NCBI GenBank assembly: GCA_947569225.1
Contig: CANORX010000071.1
Span: forward strand, 1-5,676
Direction of reading: 5' to 3'
Source: an uncultured Clostridia bacterium
GTDB lineage: Bacteria; Bacillota_I; Bacilli_A; RF39; UBA660
DNA length: 5,676 nt
Part shown: positions 1 through 5,217 of the stretch, piece by piece
Numbering within the stretch: position 1 is the stretch's first letter
How the letters are laid out: every line of letters starts with the position of its first letter
Made by a program: the position numbers and the translations under genes
The notes under the pieces: model-generated
Databases searched by the model: none
What the model was told of the DNA's origin: nothing
Seen by the model: the letters and a program-made list of their open reading frames with translations, nothing else

Positions 1-110
1 CATCTAGGGACAGTGTCTTGTCCCTAGCAGACACTACGCCATCTGGGTGCTACCTCTATCTGCCATGTCACTCCTTCCAGCCCCAGCAGCTTGCACGCTT
101 GCTTTCTACA
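1..110. other. GC-rich edge segment of foreign composition
   Basis: By hand count 60 of the first 110 bases are G or C (about 55%), whereas the rest of the window is strongly AT-rich. The change is abrupt, at roughly positions 100-112. The segment contains a perfect inverted repeat at 4-27 and carries the last ~28 codons of the secreted-protein gene. No known insertion sequence, tRNA or recombination site was recognised in it. It could be the end of a mobile or repeated element, a recently acquired piece, or a chimeric join in a metagenomic assembly; the sequence alone cannot separate these. Confidence 0.6.
4..27. repeat. Perfect 9-bp inverted repeat (hairpin)
   Basis: CTAGGGACA at 4-12 is perfectly complementary to TGTCCCTAG at 19-27, with a 6-base loop GTGTCT. 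The stem is GC-rich, in contrast to the AT-rich hairpins elsewhere in the window. The TAG stop of the secreted-protein frame (24-26) lies inside the right arm. On the minus strand it could act as a transcription terminator stem, but the window ends before any T-tract would be seen. It also resembles the palindromic ends of REP-like or transposon-borne repeats; that is a guess from form only. Confidence 0.6.
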
Positions 111-1016
111 CATTTTATTATCAGGAAGCCCAGATTCACTATAAGCCAAATGATAAGTAGAATCAGTATAACAAGATACCAAAGCATTAACACAAGAAAG
201 CTTATTACCACTTCCAACATTAATAATATTCCTTAAATTTGATTTAGTAATCTGTACAAATTTTAAATTATCTGAAGAAAAATCACTACCACTTGTATAT
301 GAAAGTCTAACTGGTAAATCATTATTCATATCTATTTGATAAGGTTTCCCTTGAAATGTAACAAAAATAGTTCCATCACTATAAGAATTAAATATTAAAT
401 TAAGTTTATCAGTAGTATTAGCAGATCTAACTTCAAAAGGACACTGTGAAACTATTTCTCTATCAGGTTTATTAGGATCATAAACATTATTTTCTGTTAA
501 TTTAATACTAGTACACTTATGACTTGAACAATATTCATCATTAGAAAAATGAAGAACAACAACGCCCTGTTCTGGTTTAAGTTTACCATTATATATACTA
601 TAAGATAGACTAGGACAAGTATAAGTACCAGATGGTTTACCAAAAGAATCCAAATTAGTAATAATATCTTTATCACCTACACTACCAAAAACAAAACGTC
701 TACCAGAATATAACATTGCATGTTCAGTAGTAATTGAAAAATCAAACTCTGTTTCACCATACTTACTATATTTACCTACATAAATATTACCAAAAGTACT
801 ACCCTCTGCTTTAATATAAGCTCCATTTCTAATTTTTCCATCACTAGCACTATAATACTTATTAGTATAATTAGTAAAAACAACTGTAAAAGTATCACTT
901 CCAAAAGGATTTTTATACTTACAAATCATATCTACAGGTGTATCTGCACTAAAACTTCCATAAAAAGAAAACATACAAATTGAAATAAAACAAATATATA
1001 ATAATTTTTTTACCAT
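24..1016 (-). CDS. Secreted cysteine-rich protein of unknown function (C-terminus doubtful)
   Basis: This 330-residue protein belongs to no family I recognise. It begins with a typical signal peptide: basic MVKK, a hydrophobic stretch at about residues 5-19, and a likely signal peptidase I site near residues 23-24 (GSFSA). No proper lipobox is present. The mature part is rich in Tyr, Ser, Asn and beta-strand-like alternation, with cysteines at 32, 134, 163, 168, 192, 275, 282, 303, 308 and 330. The start is fixed by GAGGAG at 1025-1030, 8 bases upstream of the ATG. It follows a terminator and has its own promoter, but lies at the end of a Tad-like locus, so a surface or filament-associated role (for example a tip protein) is inferred. 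Residues from about 303 onward are encoded by GC-rich DNA unlike the rest, so the true C-terminus may be lost or replaced. Confidence 0.75.
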   Translation of the reverse strand: MVKKLLYICFISICMFSFYGSFSADTPVDMICKYKNPFGSDTFTVVFTNYTNKYYSASDGKIRNGAYIKAEGSTFGNIYVGKYSKYGETEFDFSITTEHAMLYSGRRFVFGSVGDKDIITNLDSFGKPSGTYTCPSLSYSIYNGKLKPEQGVVVLHFSNDEYCSSHKCTSIKLTENNVYDPNKPDREIVSQCPFEVRSANTTDKLNLIFNSYSDGTIFVTFQGKPYQIDMNNDLPVRLSYTSGSDFSSDNLKFVQITKSNLRNIINVGSGNKLSCVNALVSCYTDSTYHLAYSESGLPDNKMCRKQACKLLGLEGVTWQIEVAPRWRSVC

Positions 1017-1040
1017 ATGTACAACTCCTCAATTAAAAAC

Positions 1041-1069
1041 ATTATACCATTTATTTAAAAATAAATAAA
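1041..1069 (-). promoter_or_regulatory. Extended -10 promoter of the secreted-protein gene
   Basis: On the minus strand a consensus TATAAT (1041-1046) is preceded by TGG (1047-1049), giving an extended -10 element TGGTATAAT. The hexamer 17 bases further upstream, TTTATT (1064-1069), is a poor -35, which fits an extended -10 promoter. The spacer region contains an 8-bp inverted repeat (ATTTATTT and AAATAAAT, 1049-1066), which may be simple AT-rich chance or an operator. The promoter lies between the upstream terminator and the Shine-Dalgarno of the gene. Confidence 0.65.
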
Positions 1070-1072
1070 CAC

Positions 1073-1101
1073 AAAAAGAAAAAAAGTACTCATAAGTACT
1101 T
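1073..1101 (-). terminator. Rho-independent terminator after the VirB2-like gene
   Basis: Read on the minus strand, AAGTACT (1101-1095), loop TATG, AGTACTT (1090-1084) forms a perfect 7-bp stem with a 4-base loop. It is followed by TTTTT, C, TTTTT. It lies 8 bases after the TAA stop of the 146-residue membrane protein and ends that transcription unit before the promoter of the secreted-protein gene. Confidence 0.8.
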
Positions 1102-1109
1102 AATATATT

Positions 1110-1550
1110 TTAATCAAATAACCCTGGAACATATATCATTCCACCATTAGCTCCTGGAACTGTTCCTTCAGGTCTTGTACCTTTATCTCCTTGTCCAGTA
1201 TTAATATTAGCTTTCTCAAATCCACAACCTTCTTCAAATGGACTTAATGCACATTTTGCACAACCTACCCAAGAATCATTAGCAACAAGTCTAACTACCA
1301 TCTTAGTTACTGCTATAATTAAGAAACAAATAACAGCTGCAATTAATTTCTTTACAAGTAAACTTTGAGCTTCCTTAATTTTCTTTTCATCTTTCTGCAT
1401 AACAGCTTGAGCCATTGTTATCATACCAGATACAATCAACAAAAGTGGCACTACTATTTGTATAGCTAAAATAATATAACCAAAAATAGTCCATACCATT
1501 GATAAATCTCCACAAATATCAATACCATCTAATAAATAAAACATATTCAT
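1110..1550 (-). CDS. Two-TM VirB2/TrbC-like pilin-type membrane protein
   Basis: This 146-residue protein has two strong hydrophobic segments, about residues 19-43 and 66-89. A short polar, lysine-rich loop (QKDEKKIKEAQSLLVKK) joins them and is probably cytoplasmic. This layout, with VPLLLIVSGM in the first segment, recalls VirB2/TrbC or other type IV secretion pilin-like proteins, though no precise family can be proved by eye. No cleavable signal peptide is evident. After the second segment come CAKC (97-100) and Cys109, then a Gly/Pro/Asn-rich tail that is probably outside the cell; Cys13 is near the N-terminus. AAGGAG at 1561-1566 lies 10 bases from the chosen ATG; a second in-frame ATG at codon 3 is further away. 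The gene has its own promoter downstream of the TadZ-like gene and ends in a terminator. A second filament subunit or a membrane accessory of the Tad-like machine is possible. Confidence 0.7.
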   Translation of the reverse strand: MNMFYLLDGIDICGDLSMVWTIFGYIILAIQIVVPLLLIVSGMITMAQAVMQKDEKKIKEAQSLLVKKLIAAVICFLIIAVTKMVVRLVANDSWVGCAKCALSPFEEGCGFEKANINTGQGDKGTRPEGTVPGANGGMIYVPGLFD

Positions 1551-1577
1551 AATATTCTCTCTCCTTCTCTAAAACTA

Positions 1578-1606
1578 ATTTTAATATAATTACAATATAT
1601 TGTCAA
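1578..1606 (-). promoter_or_regulatory. Near-consensus sigma-A promoter of the VirB2-like gene
   Basis: On the minus strand a perfect -35 TTGACA (1601-1606) and a good -10 TAAAAT (1578-1583) are separated by exactly 17 bases (1584-1600). The start point would fall near 1571, leaving a short leader with the Shine-Dalgarno at 1561-1566. A perfect 12-bp palindrome, ACAATATATTGT (1592-1603), overlaps the -35 and the spacer and could be a repressor operator. No terminator was found between the TadZ-like stop and this promoter, so read-through from upstream is likely too. Confidence 0.75.
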
Positions 1607-1627
1607 ATAAATACGCAAACTTTACAC

Positions 1628-2617
1628 TTAAAATTTAAACATACCTAACAATTTATTCTTAGAATTATCATCATCTTCATAACCATTACTTTGTTTAGCA
1701 AAACCTAATTTTGACAAAAGACCATTAATCTCTCTATTAGTATTCTTTCTTTCATCTAAAGCAGGTAAATTATAGAATATCTTTGCCTTAGCCTCATACT
1801 CAAAAACATTCAAATCACTATTAGTAACATTACTCTTATTAAGAACAATCTTACTATTATGATATTTCTCAAACACTCTTCTATCCCTCTTCATAAGTCT
1901 ATTTAACTTAATAATTGAAGGCTCAATTAAATAAATAACATCATTACAAATATCAGGATCACTATAATTATTTAAATCTATCAAAACAACATTATAATTT
2001 CTTCTCTTCATAAGTTCTTTAGGTAAATCAGCTGAATTAGTTGACATCATCTCTTTATCATCTAAATATATAAAATCTCTCTTATCAACTTCTAAAGCAC
2101 AAACACTATAATTATCTTCTAAATGTTTCATCATCATATACACAAGTGTAGTAGCGCCTGCTCCCTCTGTCAAATTCTTAACACCTATCACTCTAGTATT
2201 TGATGACAAACTATCGTCATAGTGCCCTTCATTTGCATTTACATTATGAATATGTGCAACATCTCTATAACTATTTGGATTTTGAAGTAAATACCTTACA
2301 CCCTCCAAATTTCTTGTAAAATTATAAATACCCATAGATATAAGCTTAGATAAATATTGTCCAGTAGAACTCTCATCATTATCATCCAAAAGTAAAATAA
2401 CTTTTGACATATCTAAATTAATACTTAACTTTTGTAAAGTATCTGTATTAGTATAGTCATTTAAAGCTGTTATATCTAATATCATTCTATCGAAATAAAA
2501 ATTAGAAAAATTATCTATAACATCATTTACATCATATACACCTTCTAAAGATTTAATAATTTCTATATCTAGACTATTAAGCATATCTCTATACTTATTT
2601 GCAATAATTACATTCAT
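1628..2617 (-). CDS. tadZ: TadZ/CpaE-like pilus-localisation protein with degenerate P-loop
   Basis: This 329-residue protein has the two-part layout of TadZ/CpaE. Residues 1-115 look like an atypical receiver domain (KVILLLDDN at 72-80, then an ISMGIYNFTRN segment). Residues about 142-290 look like a MinD/ParA-type ATPase. The P-loop region reads NLTEGAGATTLV (148-159): the glycines and TT are kept, but both the signature lysine (Thr150) and the catalytic lysine (Ala155) are missing. EVDKRDF (176-182) sits at the Walker A' position and VVLIDL (210-215) is a good Walker B. The C-terminus is acidic, then ends in LLGMFKF. TadZ proteins place the Tad machine at a site on the inner membrane. Loss of the lysines suggests weak or no ATP hydrolysis. 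GGAGG at 2626-2630, 8 bases upstream, supports the start. It follows the TadE-like gene by 17 bases in the same operon. Confidence 0.8.
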   Translation of the reverse strand: MNVIIANKYRDMLNSLDIEIIKSLEGVYDVNDVIDNFSNFYFDRMILDITALNDYTNTDTLQKLSINLDMSKVILLLDDNDESSTGQYLSKLISMGIYNFTRNLEGVRYLLQNPNSYRDVAHIHNVNANEGHYDDSLSSNTRVIGVKNLTEGAGATTLVYMMMKHLEDNYSVCALEVDKRDFIYLDDKEMMSTNSADLPKELMKRRNYNVVLIDLNNYSDPDICNDVIYLIEPSIIKLNRLMKRDRRVFEKYHNSKIVLNKSNVTNSDLNVFEYEAKAKIFYNLPALDERKNTNREINGLLSKLGFAKQSNGYEDDDNSKNKLLGMFKF

Positions 2618-2634
2618 AATTTAATCCTCCAATT

Positions 2635-3117
2635 TTATTGACATTCCATATCATCTGAATCATTTGTATGAAAAAGTAATTTAGTTTCACCATTAATAGG
2701 AACTACAAATGATTTATGTATAAAAGGTAATTCTATCTTTATAAAAGATGTAACCTTATAGTATCCACCTTGTGGAGTACATATTTTACGAACACAATAT
2801 CCACCTTTTCTATAATCCTCTTCTCCACCTGGACTTTGATCGTCAGTTATTTTAGTTGTAGCATAACATACACTTTTTAAATAAAAATAAATTTTATCCT
2901 CAGTTTTAGTACTTTGTTGAAGTTGATCGTTAGGTTTACTAGACACATCTCCTACACTTCTAGTAAACCCTTCGTTCTCCTCTATAATATTGATAATTTG
3001 ATTTTTTACTCTAAAAGCTTTAGTGTAATTAATAGATATTGCCAAATAAGCTGAAAAGAGCACTATAAATAGCACCACAAACCCTAATAACCATGTTCCA
3101 CCAATCGCTTCTCTCAT
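2635..3117 (-). CDS. TadE-like single-pass minor pilin/pseudopilin
   Basis: This 160-residue protein starts MREAIGGTWLLG, continues with one hydrophobic helix (about residues 8-28, ending SINYTKAFRVKN), and then has an extracytoplasmic domain of about 130 residues. A short leader, one N-terminal helix and an external domain are the layout of TadE/TadF pseudopilins, which assist or cap Tad filaments. Gly6 would be the prepilin peptidase site, but the usual Glu at position +5 is absent. Four cysteines at 84, 108, 113 and 159 could form two disulfides outside the cell. GGAG at 3127-3130 lies 9 bases before the ATG. It follows the pilin-like gene by 16 bases and precedes the TadZ-like gene by 17, so the three are probably cotranscribed. 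The TadE assignment rests on topology and context rather than a diagnostic motif. Confidence 0.7.
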   Translation of the reverse strand: MREAIGGTWLLGFVVLFIVLFSAYLAISINYTKAFRVKNQIINIIEENEGFTRSVGDVSSKPNDQLQQSTKTEDKIYFYLKSVCYATTKITDDQSPGGEEDYRKGGYCVRKICTPQGGYYKVTSFIKIELPFIHKSFVVPINGETKLLFHTNDSDDMECQ

Positions 3118-3133
3118 ATCAAATTACTCCTTT

Positions 3134-3406
3134 TTATTCAGCACTCTTATCTTCGCCAGTACATCCCTTAGACTTATCACATTTACAAATCCAACAACTT
3201 GTTTTATCGCTTGAAGTATTACAAGCACTACTTGCTCCTGCTTCCACTTTTTCAGCTTCATATCCAGGTCCATAAGCATTACAAGTTTGTTGTACTATTG
3301 TTCTTTGAATCATAGGCCAAACAAAGGCATAGAATAATGCTGCAACTGCTGCAATAGCTATTACTGTAATAACAGTCATATTTAATTCTCCTGTAGCTTC
3401 TTTCAC
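3134..3406 (-). CDS. Small cysteine-rich Flp-like pilin candidate (GTG start)
   Basis: This 90-residue protein is in the place and size range of a Flp pilin. A short leader MKEATG is followed by a hydrophobic helix at about residues 11-33 (TVITVIAIAAVAALFYAFVW) and a small hydrophilic tail. The tail holds six cysteines: 42, 62, 71, 74, 76 and 82, including CWICKC at 71-76. The length is greater than that of classical Flp pilins and the classical Glu+5/Tyr+6 is missing. The chosen start is GTG, with GGGAGGT at 3417-3423 10 bases upstream. An in-frame ATG at codon 10 (3377-3379) also has AGGAG 8 bases upstream (3388-3392), but would lose the leader. The leader matches that of the TadE-like neighbour (M-K/R-E-A-x-G), which favours GTG. 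It is the first gene after a strong promoter, as expected for an abundant subunit. Confidence 0.75.
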   Translation of the reverse strand: MKEATGELNMTVITVIAIAAVAALFYAFVWPMIQRTIVQQTCNAYGPGYEAEKVEAGASSACNTSSDKTSCWICKCDKSKGCTGEDKSAE

Positions 3407-3416
3407 TCTAAAATCT

Positions 3417-3423
3417 ACCTCCC
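3417..3423 (-). promoter_or_regulatory. Shine-Dalgarno supporting the GTG start of the pilin-like gene
   Basis: GGGAGGT on the minus strand lies 10 bases before the GTG at 3404-3406. No in-frame ATG lies between it and the GTG, and an in-frame TAA occurs just upstream. The site therefore supports translation from GTG, although the spacing is slightly long and a competing AGGAG (3388-3392) serves the internal ATG. Confidence 0.6.
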
Positions 3424-3443
3424 TTATTATTATTACAATTATT

Positions 3444-3472
3444 ATTATACTTTAAACCTATTTATTAATCAA
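3444..3472 (-). promoter_or_regulatory. Strong sigma-A promoter of the pilin-tadE-tadZ block
   Basis: On the minus strand TTGATT (3467-3472) is separated by exactly 17 bases from a perfect TATAAT (3444-3449). This is a near-consensus housekeeping promoter, about 40 bases upstream of the pilin-like start. It sits just after the terminator-like hairpin that follows tadC, so subunit expression can be set apart from that of the machinery genes. Confidence 0.8.
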
Positions 3473-3478
3473 GCTATG

Positions 3479-3509
3479 AAAAAAAATTTACATAATTTTT
3501 GTAAATTTT
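3479..3509 (-). terminator. AT-rich terminator hairpin after tadC
   Basis: On the minus strand AAAATTTACA (3509-3500) pairs perfectly with TGTAAATTTT (3492-3483), giving a 10-bp stem with a 7-base loop. The T-run of the distal arm continues to 3479. It begins one base after the tadC stop codon. The stem has only two G-C pairs worth of strength at most, so termination may be partial, allowing some read-through into the pilin block. Confidence 0.65.
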
Positions 3510-3510
3510 C

Positions 3511-4302
3511 TTAAACTGAGGTAAACATTTGCAATATAGCAAGTAATAAAATAATCATAACCCCAACTCCAGTAGTAGATAACATAACCATAGTTTTCTT
3601 TTCCATTTTCTCTAAACGCTCTTTATATTTAAGTTCTCTACTCTTAGATTGTAAATTAGAAATAGTTCTAGAAAAAACTATCAACTGATCTTGTTTTCTC
3701 TCTTGATTACCTAATCCTAATCTATATAACAGTCTCATCATTCTCATAGAATCTCTAACTGGATACTTTATAGCAAAAGCCATATAAGGGTCTATAGTAG
3801 AATCACCTGCATTAATACTACCTATTAAATCTCTTAAACCTTCTTTAAAAATACTAGGTGCTTGATCCAAACTCTTACTAAGCGCTACTGGAACAGTATA
3901 ATGTTGAATCAAAATCTCCAAACTCTTTAAATAATAAGGAAGTAACAAATCTATCTCATGTAGATGTTTTTTATAATATCCCTTTAAATCACTATATCCC
4001 ATTTTAAACACAAAATAAGAAACCAAAAAACAAGCTATCAAATTAACAAAATTTAAATTTGAAATAAATATTACTACTAAAAAGACAAGTATTAATAATC
4101 CATTTTTAATTCTCTTCTCAAAAAGAATATTAGGATCTACCCCTTCACCATACTTAGCAGCAACTAAGAAATCATAATCATCTTCTTTTAATAGTTTAAA
4201 TGCCTTTTCATTATCTTTAATAAATTTATTTCCATCTATTTTACCCTGTACAAGTAAAACAATAACAGCCAAGACACCAACTATTGCAATTTCTAACATC
4301 AT
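3511..4302 (-). CDS. tadC: TadC-like inner-membrane platform protein
   Basis: This 263-residue protein is a type II secretion F-domain (T2SF) protein of the TadC kind. It has an N-terminal membrane segment (about residues 4-19), a soluble stretch, two adjacent segments (about 67-83 and 85-102), a cytoplasmic helical domain (about 110-235), and a C-terminal segment (about 240-260). The helical domain opens with LHEIDLLLPYYLKSLEILIQ, matching the T2SF pattern of a Pro followed by a leucine-rich helix, and ends in a charged run of K, E and R before the last segment. With TadB it would form the platform that the TadA ATPase drives during filament assembly. Its ATG overlaps the TGA stop of tadB (ATGA), indicating translational coupling. 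A second in-frame ATG follows directly. The upstream GAGG is 13 bases away, a weak site, consistent with dependence on tadB translation. Confidence 0.85.
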   Translation of the reverse strand: MMLEIAIVGVLAVIVLLVQGKIDGNKFIKDNEKAFKLLKEDDYDFLVAAKYGEGVDPNILFEKRIKNGLLILVFLVVIFISNLNFVNLIACFLVSYFVFKMGYSDLKGYYKKHLHEIDLLLPYYLKSLEILIQHYTVPVALSKSLDQAPSIFKEGLRDLIGSINAGDSTIDPYMAFAIKYPVRDSMRMMRLLYRLGLGNQERKQDQLIVFSRTISNLQSKSRELKYKERLEKMEKKTMVMLSTTGVGVMIILLLAILQMFTSV

Positions 4303-5198
4303 TCGGCACCCACATCCTCATTATAATATTTTTCTCCACTTATTAAGAAATAAGAATTTATAATAATTACAGCATGAAGCATAATCTGAACATACCATAA
4401 CTCTATAAGTGCTAAATAACTTTCATTGCCAAGTAAATATTGAATAAGTGCTATCAAAAAGTAAAGTGCTACACCAAAAGTCAAAAATTGCTTATGAAAC
4501 TGTTGTCTATCTATTCTATCTCTATAAACACTTTCAACTAACATATCAATATCTTGAAGCATACCTTCAAGAGCCTCTCCTGAATCCTTTGATCCTTCCT
4601 TAGTAATCTGTAAAAACAATTGATGCATATTTCTTATAACATAAAAATCATACTTTTCATTCATATATGCTATAGCATCATCTATTGTCGCACTACTATA
4701 AGCAATACTTATCATTTCATTAACATCAGTTAAAACAGGATCTTCAAGAACACCACTATCTCTAACACCTTCTAATGACTTAACAAAAGATTGCGTAGTA
4801 TTAAATTCCATAATAACGTTTGTAGAGTAAACTTGAATTTGTTCAAATATAAACTCACTATATACTTTATTACATCTTAAATAAGCAAGATAAGGTATAA
4901 ACATAACAGCTATTACAGCATAAATTATAGAAACTATTATACTATAAAAGTATAAATAAGAAATTATTCCAGCACCACCTGCAAAAATAAGCGCTTGAAT
5001 TAAATACTGTCTTGGTGTATATTCTTGTCCTAATTCTTTTGTTTTCTCTCTTACTATTTTAAATGAATATGGAGCATATTTATCATAAATATCTGCGACC
5101 CCTCGAGAAATATATTTATAAAACTTATCACCAGTATTTTTTCTATATAATACTAAAAATATTAAAATAGCTAAAATAATAATAATTTCTATATACAT
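4299..5198 (-). CDS. tadB: TadB-like inner-membrane platform protein
   Basis: This 299-residue protein has the TadB layout. An N-terminal membrane segment (about residues 3-18) is followed by a basic soluble stretch, two adjacent segments (about 67-84 and 86-106), a T2SF cytoplasmic domain (about 115-235) and two C-terminal segments (about 237-256 and 267-286). FIFEQIQVYSTNVIMEF (116-132), followed by a SFVKSLEGV helix, matches the start of the T2SF domain. With TadC it would form the membrane platform of the pilus machine and contact the TadA hexamer. AGGTGA at 5203-5208 lies 4 bases upstream of the ATG within a longer GTGAGGTGA. The gap from the tadA-like stop is 19 bases, so both are surely in one operon. 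The TGA stop overlaps the tadC start and shows that TGA is not read as Trp here. Confidence 0.88.
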   Translation of the reverse strand: MYIEIIIILAILIFLVLYRKNTGDKFYKYISRGVADIYDKYAPYSFKIVREKTKELGQEYTPRQYLIQALIFAGGAGIISYLYFYSIIVSIIYAVIAVMFIPYLAYLRCNKVYSEFIFEQIQVYSTNVIMEFNTTQSFVKSLEGVRDSGVLEDPVLTDVNEMISIAYSSATIDDAIAYMNEKYDFYVIRNMHQLFLQITKEGSKDSGEALEGMLQDIDMLVESVYRDRIDRQQFHKQFLTFGVALYFLIALIQYLLGNESYLALIELWYVQIMLHAVIIINSYFLISGEKYYNEDVGAE

Positions 5199-5217
5199 AA
5201 AGTCACCTCACTTTTTA

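Noticed and set aside
18..236. Plus-strand open frame of 72 codons
   Set aside because: It lies wholly antisense to the secreted-protein gene, its composition follows the opposite strand, it has no convincing ribosome site, and the product has no recognisable domain.
24..1016. Secreted protein as a lipoprotein
   Set aside because: Cysteines 9 and 14 lie within the hydrophobic core of the signal and neither is preceded by a lipobox with a small residue at -1.
3093..3275. Plus-strand open frame of 60 codons
   Set aside because: It is antisense to the pilin-like and TadE-like genes, which have strong start signals and sensible products, so it is a shadow frame.
3421..3450. Short TAATAATAAT-like run upstream of the pilin gene as a tandem repeat or CRISPR-like element
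   Set aside because: It is a brief low-complexity run of a few trinucleotides in AT-rich DNA within a promoter leader, with no spacers or repeated units.
4299..4301. Possible Mycoplasma-type code (TGA as Trp)
   Set aside because: The tadB-like gene ends at TGA in an ATGA overlap with the tadC start, with the expected length for the family, so the standard code fits.
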